From: an uncultured Clostridia bacterium
GTDB taxonomy: Bacteria; Bacillota; Clostridia; Oscillospirales; CAG-272
Direction: 5' to 3'
NCBI GenBank assembly: GCA_944381085.1
Contig: CALWJX010000012.1
Location: 1-51,917, forward strand
DNA length: 51,917 nt
The notes below the pieces were generated by a model. That model had not been told where the DNA came from and did no database searches. It was given only the letters and a program-made list of their open reading frames with translations. Every line of letters starts with the position of its first letter. Positions within the stretch are counted from its first letter, which is position 1. Positions 1-8,544 of this stretch are shown one piece after another. The translations under genes and the position numbers were made by a program.

Positions 1-1991
1 ATGTTGAAGTATACATATTCGTCGTCTCTTGCCACCTGCGCTCCTATTATATCGTTTCTGCCTGAGGTCTCGGTGTATACAAGCGAACCGTACCCTTCCG
101 CGTTTCTGTCGTCGGTATTTCCGATATAAGCGGCGTAATAAGGCCCTACATCCTCCCATTGAGAGATATCTCCATTGATATCGATCGTTTTAATGACGGT
201 CGGTTCGGGTATCGGGTTGCAGCCCTTAAAACGACGCATGGAATTTACAAGCAGGTAATAATAGTGATCTTTCAGCTCGCCTTTTGAGGGTTCCATGTCA
301 CGGCTGTATTCATCTATGTACTGGTCCGGGAAAGCGTTTTCAATATCGCTCCATGACTCATGTCTGCCTGCTGTCCATTCATTCCAGCCTGTGACAAAGA
401 GAATGCTCGGATCTACTTCCAGAGCGTATTCCATTTGCTCCGAGAAATTATATCCCCACAATGAAGCGCCCTCTTCGGTATGGTAGCCCTCGGAAGTGTA
501 AGAGCGTCCGATGACATTTTCGCCGTTCATTGCGGTTATCTCATGTGTGACATAGTTGTGGTTTACCGCAACGCCGACAGTCATTTGCTCAACATTTTCA
601 TTTTTCTTATCTCTTGCGTTCTTATAATAGACAGCCTGAGGATATGTAGACAGCCATCCCCACGTAGAATAAGAGGTTTCGTCAACAAGATAACTCGGCT
701 GTCCCGGTCTCCAGGTAAAGAATGACTTTATTTCTTTTTCTACATTTTCCGTAGTTCCTATATTGGAATTATGAGCCATGAGCATAGGCTTGCCGTCAAG
801 GTAATACCAAAGATTCTGATATTTACCGGGGCGGTAAATGTCAAGATAAAGGCTTATCAACTGCTCTTTGCTGCCGTCGGTCGCTCCGAACGGAAGCATG
901 AAAGAAACTTTAGGAACATTAACGGCTCCGTTTTTCTGAGCGTCGTCCCATGTTTCATAAAGCTTATTGTAGCTTGTTCTCCAGGTAAAGTTTCCGTTTG
1001 TGTTGTCTGTGAAAATAACGTCGATTCCGGCATTGGCAAGCAGTTCCGCCTGACGGCGCAACACCCATGTGTCGTCTGTTTTATAATACCCGTATATAGG
1101 CTCGTTCCAGAAATATGCCGTATTTGACGTAGGCCACTCGGAAAATGTATAATCGTTTTTGGCTTCGGGATATTTAAGCATGAACTCGGTAATATTTAAC
1201 GGTTCATCCATACCGAGGTCAGCGTGCCATGTCCAGTAGAAAATCGCCGCGGTTTTATCTTCCTTAACTCCGCCGACGTCTTCATATGTAAGCGATTCTC
1301 TTCCGAGTCCGTCGGTGAATACCCATGTATCGGGCATAACTTTATGTGTATTGAGCAGACTGTCCTCGGGAATAACATATTCTTTCGGGGGCTTATGATT
1401 TCCGTCAATGGCATCGGTTACACTTTCAACCTCCAGAAAAGGATTTACGGGAGTTTTGGTAAAGCCGACAGACATTTCCCAGTCGAATTCTGTTTCAAGA
1501 CCGTCTTCATACACAAAACCGTTACCCACACTTTTCTGCCACTGCCATACGCCTACCTGACCGTCAACATCCATGATGCAAAACAGGTATTCGCCGGCGG
1601 GCTGTTCGTCAAATTCCAGAGTGTTTGCGGCATTGTCCTTAAGATTTTCGAATCTCTGAGACTTTATCGGTTCTCCCGCGATCGTCGTATCATAGTCGGT
1701 ATTCCATTTATATACCGCCATAGTGGCGCTTGAGTCCGAAGTGCTCCAAGTAGGCATATTTATGCTTACTTTGTTAAAAGGAGCTCCGAGGTTAAGTCGG
1801 ATACCCAGAACACCGCTGGCCTGCTTTGCGGAATGGTCTCCCGCGGAGTTATCATAAGCCTTTACAGTGACCGGCTTATCTTCTTTAATGTTATTGTCCT
1901 CTTCGGCGGTTACCCAAAGAGTTGACGCAAGTGCCGCAAATATAAATACCGACACAAGCAATACCGATATTATCGGTTTCAGGCGCTTCAT
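1..1991 (-). CDS. Secreted GH99-like glycoside hydrolase with CBM9-like module (partial, runs off left edge)
   Basis: This reading frame is open from an ATG at 1991 to the window edge, 663 codons without a stop, so the C-terminus is outside the window. Residues 1-29 form a Sec signal peptide (KR, a hydrophobic stretch, then a TAEE junction). A beta-rich region follows, then a probable TIM-barrel domain at about residues 230-610 with the sequence TGWNEWTAG (Trp536), the WNEW-type motif of GH99/WbsX-like proteins. At about residue 625 begins a module starting IDINGDISQWEDV, typical of CBM9/DOMON-like carbohydrate-binding domains. It is a clear paralogue of the lipoprotein at 12776-15934, sharing the barrel core, the WNEW motif and the binding module. 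It probably acts outside the cell on a mannan-like or other polysaccharide, but the substrate cannot be read from sequence. A consensus promoter lies just upstream. Confidence 0.7.
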   Translation of the reverse strand, partial: MKRLKPIISVLLVSVFIFAALASTLWVTAEEDNNIKEDKPVTVKAYDNSAGDHSAKQASGVLGIRLNLGAPFNKVSINMPTWSTSDSSATMAVYKWNTDYDTTIAGEPIKSQRFENLKDNAANTLEFDEQPAGEYLFCIMDVDGQVGVWQWQKSVGNGFVYEDGLETEFDWEMSVGFTKTPVNPFLEVESVTDAIDGNHKPPKEYVIPEDSLLNTHKVMPDTWVFTDGLGRESLTYEDVGGVKEDKTAAIFYWTWHADLGMDEPLNITEFMLKYPEAKNDYTFSEWPTSNTAYFWNEPIYGYYKTDDTWVLRRQAELLANAGIDVIFTDNTNGNFTWRTSYNKLYETWDDAQKNGAVNVPKVSFMLPFGATDGSKEQLISLYLDIYRPGKYQNLWYYLDGKPMLMAHNSNIGTTENVEKEIKSFFTWRPGQPSYLVDETSYSTWGWLSTYPQAVYYKNARDKKNENVEQMTVGVAVNHNYVTHEITAMNGENVIGRSYTSEGYHTEEGASLWGYNFSEQMEYALEVDPSILFVTGWNEWTAGRHESWSDIENAFPDQYIDEYSRDMEPSKGELKDHYYYLLVNSMRRFKGCNPIPEPTVIKTIDINGDISQWEDVGPYYAAYIGNTDDRNAEGYGSLVYTETSGRNDIIGAQVARDDEYVYFN

Positions 1992-2326
1992 CTCAATACC
2001 TTGCCTTTCTTTGTTTATTTTAAAACAACACTTAAAAAACACGGAGAAGAAATAATAGTTGTTTGGTTAATTATACCATGTCGGAGAGGTTTTGTCAATA
2101 ATATTATTATATTTTGACAATATTGTTTTAATAGTTGTATTAATCAATATAAAATCAACAATGTTAAAATCGGCTAAGCTCCGTCGTTCATTTTTTTCAG
2201 TGGGAAGTTTGTATTTCCCTCACTGAAAAAATAGAGCGGCGCCCGTCTTTTAGGCGAGACATGAGAGACGGTTTCGGACTTTTTGACTTCATCAAGACGG
2301 TCATATATCCGCCCTTGCTTTACATT
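1992..2326. other. Intergenic region with promoter and a T/A-armed hairpin
   Basis: This 335-bp gap holds the promoter at 2070-2098. At 2192-2231 there is a strong inverted repeat, a T-run plus CAGTG paired with CACTG plus an A-run. Because the T-run is on the 5-prime arm in both directions, it does not look like a normal intrinsic terminator. A second weaker inverted repeat (CCGTCT with AGACGG) lies around 2242-2270. No gene is visible. Confidence 0.6.
2070..2098 (-). promoter_or_regulatory. Sigma-A promoter of the left-edge GH99-like gene
   Basis: On the minus strand TTGACA and TATAAT are separated by exactly 17 bases, a perfect match to the vegetative consensus. The start codon at 1991 lies about 75 bases downstream. 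Confidence 0.8.
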
Positions 2327-3805
2327 TTATAATCTGATTATTTTGGTGGCTATGGTATTTTGAAACGCCCTGTCGTGCTCGACAAAAATCATTGTGGGCT
2401 GAAATTCACTAAGCAGATTTTCAATCTGAATACGAGAATATATATCTATAAAGTTAAGAGGCTCGTCCCATACGTAAAGATGCGCTTTTTGACACAGACT
2501 TTTTGCGATAAGTACCTTTTTCTTTTGTCCTCCGGAATAGTCGGATATATTTCTTTCAAAATCTTCCCTTTTGAAATCCATTTTCCGCAGGATCGTTTTA
2601 AACAGACTTTCATCTATATCGTTTTCTTTGGCGTATTCGGAGAGTGTTCCGTACAAATAATCGGTTGTTTGCGAAACATACGAGATTATAAGCCCGGACG
2701 CCAAATTAAACAAGCCCGAATATCCGATATTTTCACCGACTATCAGTTTCAGCAGACTGCTTTTCCCGCATCCGTTCTTTCCCTCCAAAGCGACCCGCTC
2801 TCCTGAAGTCAGTTCAAAATCAATCGGACCGCAAATCTTATGATTTCCATAAAACAGTTCAAGATCCGAAAGAGAAAGCAACCGTTCCGAATGATATGTG
2901 AGCGGAAACAATTTCAGGCTGTCGCTGTTTTCCGTATTTTTAAGCAATTCAGCCTTTTTGGCTATTGCCTGTTCCTGCCTTTGCTCCGTAGCCTTGGCGC
3001 GTTTCATCACTTTTGCCGCCTTGTGTCCCACATATCCTCTGTCGGCTTTCAGACCTGAGGATTGTACTCCGAATTTGCCTGCTTCTGTCTTGTCTGCCCA
3101 GGCAGAAGCGCGTTTTGACGCCTCGGAAAGCCTTTCTATATCTTTTTTCAGTTTTTCGTTCTGAGAATACTCGTATGCCTGCCGCCTTTCAAAATTTTCA
3201 AACCAAGACGAAAAATTACCGCTTTGAATTTCTATATTCGTTTTATTTATTGACAGAATATGGTCTACACAGCCGTCCAGAAACGCCCTGTCGTGGGATA
3301 CCAGAATAAATCCTTTCTTCCTTTTCAGATAATCGGACACGACCTGCCTGGCTTCGGTATCCAAATGGTTTGTGGGCTCGTCTATCAGCAGGAAATTACC
3401 CTCTTTTAAAAACAAACCCGCCAACAATACTTTTGTCTGTTCACCGCCCGAGAGATTTTCAAACGGTCTGTACAAAACCCCCTCGTCAACGCGAAGATAT
3501 GAAAGCTCGCGTATGATTTCCCATTCCTGCGTCTCGGGACATATCGTCTGAAGTATTTCACCTGATAAATATTCTTTGTTTTCCACATCAAACGGGAAGT
3601 AAGTAAATTTTACCGAGGATGTGATTTTTCCCTCGTATTTGTATTTTCCCAGAAGCAGATTGAGAAAAGTGGTTTTTCCGCGTCCGTTACGTCCGATAAA
3701 ACCAAGCTTCCAGTCGGTATCTATCTGAAAACTTACATTTTCAAATACACTTGTATAGCTGCCTTCATATGAAAAAGAAAGGTTTTGTATATTTATTAAT
3801 GACAT
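2327..3805 (-). CDS. Lsa-type ABC-F ribosome protection protein
   Basis: This 492-residue protein has two ABC ATPase domains and no membrane segments, the layout of ABC-F proteins. Domain one has Walker A GRNGRGKT at 38-45, signature LSGGEQ at 118-123 and Walker B LLIDEP at 139-144. A long basic helical linker follows (about 190-290). Domain two has Walker A GKNGCGKS, a YSGGQ signature and WDEP in place of the usual IDEP. The N-terminal sequence and the length match the Lsa family (Lsa(A) is 498 residues), whose members bind the ribosomal exit site and displace lincosamides, streptogramin A and pleuromutilins. Resistance is inferred from family membership and is supported by the attenuator leader directly upstream. 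The exact subfamily (Lsa(B), (C), (E) or CplR-like) cannot be settled by eye. Confidence 0.88.
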   Translation of the reverse strand: MSLINIQNLSFSYEGSYTSVFENVSFQIDTDWKLGFIGRNGRGKTTFLNLLLGKYKYEGKITSSVKFTYFPFDVENKEYLSGEILQTICPETQEWEIIRELSYLRVDEGVLYRPFENLSGGEQTKVLLAGLFLKEGNFLLIDEPTNHLDTEARQVVSDYLKRKKGFILVSHDRAFLDGCVDHILSINKTNIEIQSGNFSSWFENFERRQAYEYSQNEKLKKDIERLSEASKRASAWADKTEAGKFGVQSSGLKADRGYVGHKAAKVMKRAKATEQRQEQAIAKKAELLKNTENSDSLKLFPLTYHSERLLSLSDLELFYGNHKICGPIDFELTSGERVALEGKNGCGKSSLLKLIVGENIGYSGLFNLASGLIISYVSQTTDYLYGTLSEYAKENDIDESLFKTILRKMDFKREDFERNISDYSGGQKKKVLIAKSLCQKAHLYVWDEPLNFIDIYSRIQIENLLSEFQPTMIFVEHDRAFQNTIATKIIRL

Positions 3806-3862
3806 AAATTCATATCCTCACTTTCTGTAATTATACAGGATTGTTTATTTTTAACCGATCGT

Positions 3863-3893
3863 AAATAAAAAAGCGCACCCGTAACGGATGCGC
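3863..3893 (-). terminator. Attenuator terminator in the ABC-F leader
   Basis: On the minus strand a 9-bp stem, GCGCATCCG with CGGGTGCGC around a TTA loop and including one G-U pair, is followed by six Ts. It lies between the leader peptide stop and the ABC-F start, so most transcripts should stop here unless the hairpin is prevented. Confidence 0.85.
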
Positions 3894-3906
3894 GACAAAT
3901 CGGCAG

Positions 3907-3996
3907 TCAAAAACCGCATTGCATCATATAAGATCCGGTAGTCAACATGGCATCCAATAAGGCTTTATTTATAGTTCCGATATATATTCTTCTCAT
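3907..3996 (-). CDS. Leader peptide controlling the ABC-F gene
   Basis: A 29-codon ORF starts with ATG at 3996 behind an excellent Shine-Dalgarno site (AGAGGTGATC, about 7 bases away) and ends with TGA just before the attenuator hairpin. It begins MRRIYIGTIN and ends YMMQCGF. Codons 20-22 (ACC GGA TCT) contain CGGAT, which could pair with ATCCG of the terminator 5-prime arm; a ribosome stalled in this ORF could thus change terminator folding. Leader peptide plus terminator upstream of an ABC-F resistance gene is a known arrangement of antibiotic-induced attenuation. The peptide has no recognisable domain and probably acts only through its translation. Confidence 0.8.
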   Translation of the reverse strand: MRRIYIGTINKALLDAMLTTGSYMMQCGF

Positions 3997-4012
3997 GTTG
4001 ATCACCTCTTTT

Positions 4013-4043
4013 CATAAATTATTAATTGCATAAATTATTAATT
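4013..4043 (-). repeat. Two 15-bp direct repeats in the ABC-F 5-prime leader
   Basis: On the minus strand AATTAATAATTTATG occurs twice with one base between copies, just upstream of the leader peptide Shine-Dalgarno site. Both copies end in ATG but neither opens a useful frame. The function is unknown; slippage duplication is the simplest origin. Confidence 0.6.
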
Positions 4044-4057
4044 TAATTGACCGTACC

Positions 4058-4086
4058 AGTATATCACATTTTTTTAACAATGTCAA
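4058..4086 (-). promoter_or_regulatory. Sigma-A promoter of the ABC-F leader and gene
   Basis: TTGACA, 17 bases, TATACT on the minus strand. Transcription would start near 4051, giving a leader of about 245 bases before the ABC-F start codon. Confidence 0.82.
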
Positions 4087-4117
4087 TTCTCGGATGAAAT
4101 TTTTTTATACAGTTTAA

Positions 4118-4148
4118 AAATCCGGCTGCGATTTTGACAGTCGGATTT
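4118..4148 (-). terminator. Probable terminator after thiC
   Basis: On the minus strand AAATCCG-A-CTG pairs with CAG-C-CGGATTT and is followed by a short T-run. It separates the end of thiC from the ABC-F promoter. The U-tract is weak. Confidence 0.5.
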
Positions 4149-4267
4149 GAAAATATTTTATCCGGATTTATTAGATTTATTATAATAAACTCCGAGGATA
4201 ATAAAATAATCCGCTCAATAAATTCCGATATTAGTACATGTATGTAATTTAACACCTGTGCAGATTT

Positions 4268-5572
4268 TTAAAGTATGTCTATATATTCTCCGCTGAGCGC
4301 TTTATTCATGCTTCTGACGGCGCAGAATTTACCGCACATTGAACAGCTGTCGTCATGTTCCGGCTTTCTGCTGTCGCGAATGCTCTTTGCGGTTTCAGGG
4401 TCAACCGAGCATTCCCACTGTTTTTCCCAATCAAAAGTTCTTCTTGCGTCAGCCATTGCGTCGTCAATATCTCTTGCGTGCGGGACTTTTTTGGCAATGT
4501 CCGCGGCGTGCGCCGCGATACGTGAGGCAATAATTCCCTGTTTGACGTCTTCGACATTCGGAAGCGCCAGATGCTCTGCGGGAGTGACATAGCAAAGGAA
4601 AGCCGCTCCCGCCGACGCGGCAATTGCCCCGCCTATAGCGGAAGTAATATGGTCATATCCGGGAGCTATATCCGTTACTATGGGACCCAGTACGTAAAAA
4701 GGCGCTCCCATACAGATTGTCTGCTGAAGCTTCATATTGGCTTCGATCTGGTCAAGAGGCATGTGTCCCGGACCCTCTACCATTACCTGTACATCTTTTT
4801 CCCAAGCCCGTTTGGTAAGTTCACCCAAACGCACAAGTTCCTCTATCTGACACACGTCGCTTGCGTCCGCGAGGCATCCGGGGCGGCAGGCGTCTCCGAG
4901 CGATATTGTCACATCGTATTCACGGCAGATATCCAGTATCTCGTCATAATATTCATAAAATGGGTTTTCCTCTCCCGTCATGCTCATCCAGGCGAAAACA
5001 AGCGAGCCTCCGCGGGACACGATATTCATTTTGCGCTTGTGTTTTTTTATCTGCTCGATAGTTTTTCTGGTAATGCCGCAATGGAGCGTTACAAAGTCTA
5101 CTCCGTCCTGCGCGTGAAGCTTTACCACGTCGATAAAATCCTTGGCTGTAAGCGTCGCGAGGTCACGCTGATAGTGAATTACACTGTCATAAACCGGCAC
5201 CGTTCCTATCATCGCGGGACATTCGCTTGTGAGTTTTTTTCTGAATGGCTGCGTATTTCCGTGAGAGGAAAGGTCCATGATCGCTTCAGCCCCCATATTT
5301 ACCGCCGCCATTACCTTCTGCATTTCGATGTCATAATCTTTACAGTCGCGCGAAACTCCGAGATTTACATTGATTTTGGTTCGGAGCATTGACCCTACAC
5401 CGTTCGGATTTATACAGGTGTGCAGCTTGTTGGCGCAGATAACAACCTGTCCCTTGGCGACAAGGGATCGTATTTCTTCTTCCGTGCGGTATTCCTTTTC
5501 AGCCACCGCCTTCATTTCCGGAGTTACAATGCCTTTTTTCGCGGCGTCCATCTGTGTATAGTAATTTCTCAT
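4268..5572 (-). CDS. thiC: Phosphomethylpyrimidine synthase ThiC
   Basis: This 434-residue protein converts 5-aminoimidazole ribotide to HMP-P, the pyrimidine half of thiamine, by radical SAM chemistry in the cytoplasm. Family landmarks are clear: [13 protein letters not shown], the block [15 protein letters not shown], and the C-terminal iron-sulfur site CSMCGKFC. The site has CX2CX3C spacing rather than the CX2CX4C of the E. coli enzyme. The protein lacks the N-terminal extension of the E. coli and B. subtilis enzymes (about 600 residues), as is usual for the short clostridial form. The chosen ATG has GAAAGGAAC about 12 bases upstream. It is the last gene of the thiamine set, 56 bases after thiD and likely co-transcribed with it. 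No separate riboswitch is visible. Confidence 0.96.
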   Translation of the reverse strand: MRNYYTQMDAAKKGIVTPEMKAVAEKEYRTEEEIRSLVAKGQVVICANKLHTCINPNGVGSMLRTKINVNLGVSRDCKDYDIEMQKVMAAVNMGAEAIMDLSSHGNTQPFRKKLTSECPAMIGTVPVYDSVIHYQRDLATLTAKDFIDVVKLHAQDGVDFVTLHCGITRKTIEQIKKHKRKMNIVSRGGSLVFAWMSMTGEENPFYEYYDEILDICREYDVTISLGDACRPGCLADASDVCQIEELVRLGELTKRAWEKDVQVMVEGPGHMPLDQIEANMKLQQTICMGAPFYVLGPIVTDIAPGYDHITSAIGGAIAASAGAAFLCYVTPAEHLALPNVEDVKQGIIASRIAAHAADIAKKVPHARDIDDAMADARRTFDWEKQWECSVDPETAKSIRDSRKPEHDDSCSMCGKFCAVRSMNKALSGEYIDIL

Positions 5573-5628
5573 TTTTATGACCGTTCCTTTCTTATGCCAA
5601 ATCAGGCGGTTTTATTTATTTTAAAATT

Positions 5629-6432
5629 TTAAGCTTCATCCGAAAAATAACTTTTCAGGTCAAAAGCGTGGTTCATAGGTCCCGCGCCTCGTCCTAAGTC
5701 AAGCATATAGGAAAGCGCGCCCGATACATATTCTTTTGCCCTGCGGACAGAATCCTCAAGCGAAAATCCTTTTGCCAGATTCGCGGCAATTGCCGAGGAC
5801 AATGTGCAACCCGTGCCGTGGGTATTTGGATTGTCAATTCGTTTTCCCGGAAACCATTTAAAGGTTCTATCGATGTAAAGCAGGTCGTTCGCGTCGCCGA
5901 CACTGTGACCGCCCTTTACAAGAACCGCGCAGCCGTAGGCGTCTCCTATGAGTTTTGCGGCCTTGGTCATATCTTCCTTATCGGTTATTTGTATTCCGGA
6001 CAAAACCTCGGCTTCCGGAATATTCGGAGTAATTACCGAGGACAGGGGGATCAGCTCATGGTTTAAAGTATCCGTTGCGTTTTCGCTGATAAGCTTTGAG
6101 CCGCTGGTAGATACCATTACGGGGTCAAGTACAATGTTTCTGGCTTTATAGAACCTCAACCTGTCCGATATGGTCTTTATCAGCCCGGATGAACTTACCA
6201 TACCGATTTTTACCGCGTCGGGATAAATATCCTCGAATACGGCATCAATCTGCTTTGCCAGAAAATCGGGAGTCGATTCCATAATTCCCTTAACACCTGT
6301 TGTGTTCTGCGCCGTGAGAGCGGTTATCGCGCTCATCGCGTATACACCGTTCAGAGTCATTGTTTTCAGATCCGCCTGAATACCGGCGCCTCCGCTTGAA
6401 TCGCTTCCCGCGATTGATAATGCTGTTTTCAT
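5629..6432 (-). CDS. thiD: Hydroxymethylpyrimidine (phosphate) kinase ThiD
   Basis: This 267-residue ribokinase-fold enzyme phosphorylates HMP and HMP-P to HMP-PP for coupling by ThiE. The N-terminus MKTALSIAGSDSSGGAGIQA is the standard ThiD start with its substrate loop. VLVKGGH and NTHGTGCTLSSAIAANL (the anion hole and catalytic Asp region near the C-terminus) are also present. The frame is open 21 codons further upstream, but the ATG at 6432 has a strong AAGGAG site 6 bases away and starts the conserved domain. It is followed closely by thiC. A weak promoter and a structured leader precede it, so thiD-thiC may be transcribed separately from the upstream thi genes. Confidence 0.95.
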   Translation of the reverse strand: MKTALSIAGSDSSGGAGIQADLKTMTLNGVYAMSAITALTAQNTTGVKGIMESTPDFLAKQIDAVFEDIYPDAVKIGMVSSSGLIKTISDRLRFYKARNIVLDPVMVSTSGSKLISENATDTLNHELIPLSSVITPNIPEAEVLSGIQITDKEDMTKAAKLIGDAYGCAVLVKGGHSVGDANDLLYIDRTFKWFPGKRIDNPNTHGTGCTLSSAIAANLAKGFSLEDSVRRAKEYVSGALSYMLDLGRGAGPMNHAFDLKSYFSDEA

Positions 6433-6466
6433 TTTTTCTCCTTTTATCGCATTATTTTTGTATAGC

Positions 6467-6496
6467 GGCAAAGAGTGGTGCCCCCGGTCTGCCACT
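6467..6496 (-). promoter_or_regulatory. GC-rich hairpin in the thiD leader
   Basis: On the minus strand AGTGG pairs with CCACT (6492-6496 with 6474-6478) around CAGACCGGGGGCA, and GGCA at 6490-6493 can alternatively pair with TGCC at 6467-6470. It lies between the weak thiD promoter and its Shine-Dalgarno site in otherwise AT-rich DNA. It is not followed by a T-run and I cannot assign it to an RNA class. Confidence 0.4.
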
Positions 6497-6503
6497 TGTT
6501 GAT

Positions 6504-6532
6504 TTTATATACATAAATAATCTTTTTTTGAA
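6504..6532 (-). promoter_or_regulatory. Possible weak promoter for thiD-thiC
   Basis: TTCAAA, 17 bases, TATAAA on the minus strand, about 70 bases before the thiD start codon. The -35 box deviates from consensus. Confidence 0.45.
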
Positions 6533-6584
6533 TGTGAGAGATTTTTGATTTTTTTGCATATCCAAATCCTTAGCAAAGAAGCTG

Positions 6585-7061
6585 TCAATTCCGTATCAGC
6601 TTATATCCGTTTATGTTATCTCCGATAATGGTAAAAGAGTAAGATTCACCGAAACGCGCTTCAAACGATATCTTATCCAAAATTTTTGTAATATTCTCCG
6701 GATATATGTTTTCATAATTGGGATCTACATATTCCGTTATGATTCTGAACTGTACGGATAGCTCTGCCGTGTCGGCGGAACAGTTCAATTCCTCTTTATT
6801 CCAAACATGAATCAGTAGTTCATCATGCTTCAGAAGCGATTTATCCGCGTTGGATATACCTCCGCTTTGTTCCGAGCCGTTTACGCTGTAATCAAAAACC
6901 AATAAGCCGATGTCTTCTTTCGTATTCAATTGAATATACAGCGCGATTTCATCGTCACCGACTGTAAATTCATTACATTCATCTTTTCTGAAATACAGGA
7001 ACGCTGATATTAACGAGAAAAATATCACAATAACAATTGAAATGCAAAGCGCTTTCTTCAT
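6585..7061 (-). CDS. Membrane-anchored protein of unknown function inside the thiamine cluster
   Basis: This 158-residue protein starts MKKALC, then has one hydrophobic helix (about residues 5-24) followed by RKDE and an acidic, soluble C-terminal part, so it should be anchored with the domain outside the cell. There is no lipobox and no recognised domain; the extracellular part looks beta-rich. The frame extends 22 codons upstream, but ATG 7061 has a GGGAG Shine-Dalgarno site and the extension overlaps a likely promoter, so I prefer the shorter form. It lies between thiE and thiD in the same orientation. A role in thiamine metabolism is not supported by sequence; it may be an insertion into the operon. 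Confidence 0.65.
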   Translation of the reverse strand: MKKALCISIVIVIFFSLISAFLYFRKDECNEFTVGDDEIALYIQLNTKEDIGLLVFDYSVNGSEQSGGISNADKSLLKHDELLIHVWNKEELNCSADTAELSVQFRIITEYVDPNYENIYPENITKILDKISFEARFGESYSFTIIGDNINGYKLIRN

Positions 7062-7098
7062 ATAAATCAATCTCCCATGCTGCCTTTTGGGCAACGAA

Positions 7099-7127
7099 AA
7101 TATAATTTGAAAAATTTTCGGTTTCAA
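7099..7127 (-). promoter_or_regulatory. Promoter of the anchored unknown protein
   Basis: TTGAAA, 17 bases, TATATT on the minus strand, ending about 38 bases before the start codon at 7061. It suggests this gene is transcribed apart from thiE. Confidence 0.55.
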
Positions 7128-7251
7128 ATTTATTCCATCGCCTCAGAATTGCGGCTTCCGCCCGTCATACACAAGATGTCCGTACCTGTTTGGTTTAAGA
7201 CAAAACATTAAAAGCATCAAGTGTTTTGTATACCGAAAGTGTCGGAGAAAT

Positions 7252-7890
7252 TCAGGAGATAGCCTGCTTTGCCAGAGCTTTCAGCTTCTTTGTAGCCGTA
7301 AAAATGTCTTCGGCGCCGAAGATTGCGGATACCGCCGCGATGCCTTTCATTCCTCCGCCCTTAATTTCCGCAATGTTATTTATGCCTATGCCTCCTATTG
7401 CTACTGAGGGAATCGAGACGGACTTACATATTTCCCTTAATTTATCTTTGGTTATACGGATTGCGTTTTCTTTGGTGGACGACGGAAAGATCGCCCCCAC
7501 GCCGAGATAATCCGCTCCGGCATTTTGCGCCGCTGTTGCCTGAGCTGTGGTTTTCGCCGTCGCGCCGATGATAAAATCTGTCGGAACTTTTTTCCGTATT
7601 TCCGCGACGGGAGTGTCTTCAATTCCGACGTGCACACCGTCGGCGTTGCTTTTCAGCGCGACGTTTACATTGTCGTTTATAATAAGCGCCACATTGTATT
7701 TGTGGCATAACTCCCTCATAATTATTGCTTCCCGGACAAAATCTTCTTCGCAAAGATTCTTTTCACGGAGCTGAACGAGCGTCGCTCCGCCCATCAGGGC
7801 TTGCTCAACCTGTTCATAAAGCGTTTGTCTTCCGACCCAAGCCCTGTCTGTAACCGCATACAGCAACAGCATATCTTTATTGAATTTCAT
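7252..7890 (-). CDS. thiE: Thiamine-phosphate synthase ThiE
   Basis: This 212-residue TIM-barrel enzyme joins HMP-PP and thiazole phosphate to give thiamine phosphate. Family motifs are present in order: LYAVTDR near the start, GGATLVQLREKN (pyrophosphate-contacting Arg and Lys), VALIINDNVNVAL, ADGVHVG, GATAKT, ADYLGVGAIFPSSTKE, and PSVAIGGIG with a phosphate-binding loop. It is the second ThiE/TenI-like gene in the row; this copy keeps the full ThiE motif set, so it is the likely synthase. It follows tenI by 66 bases in the same direction. Confidence 0.93.
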   Translation of the reverse strand: MKFNKDMLLLYAVTDRAWVGRQTLYEQVEQALMGGATLVQLREKNLCEEDFVREAIIMRELCHKYNVALIINDNVNVALKSNADGVHVGIEDTPVAEIRKKVPTDFIIGATAKTTAQATAAQNAGADYLGVGAIFPSSTKENAIRITKDKLREICKSVSIPSVAIGGIGINNIAEIKGGGMKGIAAVSAIFGAEDIFTATKKLKALAKQAIS

Positions 7891-7956
7891 TGTTTTGTGT
7901 ATGTAATTCAGACGTATGATTACATTTTTCCTTTCAAAATTTACATTATGTTGATT

Positions 7957-8544
7957 TCAGAGTGAGGAAAGGTATTTTTTTACATCGGAGCATGTCATAG
8001 CCCCGCTCATCACACAGACTCCTTTAGCCCCCGCATCGATTACGTCCGCGATGTTTTCGGCTTTTATACCGCCTATGGCATATACGGGAATTTCAACGCT
8101 TTCACAGATTTCTCTTAAGTATCGCAGCCCTTTTCCGGGACAGCCCGCTTTGCAGTCTGTGTCGAATATATGACCCGCGGTGATGTACGTACAGCCGAGA
8201 AATTCGGCTTGTACCGCCTCATCTGCGGAATGCACGGAAGCGCCGAGCAATTTAAAGCGGTTTTTTTGGTTGTCGGAAAGCTGACGTAATTGATGAAGCG
8301 GAAGATGAAGCGCGTCGTGGTTTAGCTTTGCGGCGGTATTTTCATAACTGTGCAGAATGCATTGCGTACCGTACCGGCGGCAGATTTCGATGACTTTCTC
8401 TGCCAATTCCGTATAGTCTTCTTCACTCAAATCCTTTTCACGCAGTACAATTCCCTTTGGTTTTTCTTTTGCTGTCTTTTCTACCCGTGAAAGGAAACTT
8501 TCACGGCAAAGCAAACGGTTTGTAAATACAAGCACTTCAGACAT
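7957..8544 (-). CDS. tenI: TenI-like thiazole tautomerase (ThiE paralogue)
   Basis: This protein of about 195 residues belongs to the ThiE/TenI family. The motif TAGHIFDTDCKAGCPGKGL is the TenI type, with the His used in aromatisation of the thiazole product of ThiG. The early motif (IVLREKDLS) and LGASVHS are altered compared with the neighbouring ThiE, so its likely role is isomerising thiazole carboxylate phosphate rather than coupling. The ATG at 8544 overlaps the thiH stop by 8 bases (ATGTCTGA), indicating translational coupling; a further ATG at 8556 is possible. Assignment as tautomerase rather than second synthase is inferred from motifs and from the ThiE copy next door. Confidence 0.8.
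   Translation of the reverse strand: MSEVLVFTNRLLCRESFLSRVEKTAKEKPKGIVLREKDLSEEDYTELAEKVIEICRRYGTQCILHSYENTAAKLNHDALHLPLHQLRQLSDNQKNRFKLLGASVHSADEAVQAEFLGCTYITAGHIFDTDCKAGCPGKGLRYLREICESVEIPVYAIGGIKAENIADVIDAGAKGVCVMSGAMTCSDVKKYLSSL

Noticed and set aside
2207..2231. Hairpin near 2200 as a terminator of the ABC-F gene
   Set aside because: The T-run is on the 5-prime side in both directions, so the U-tract needed for termination is missing.
4571..5392. 273-codon ORF on the plus strand
   Set aside because: It lies entirely antisense to thiC, which is conserved and certain.
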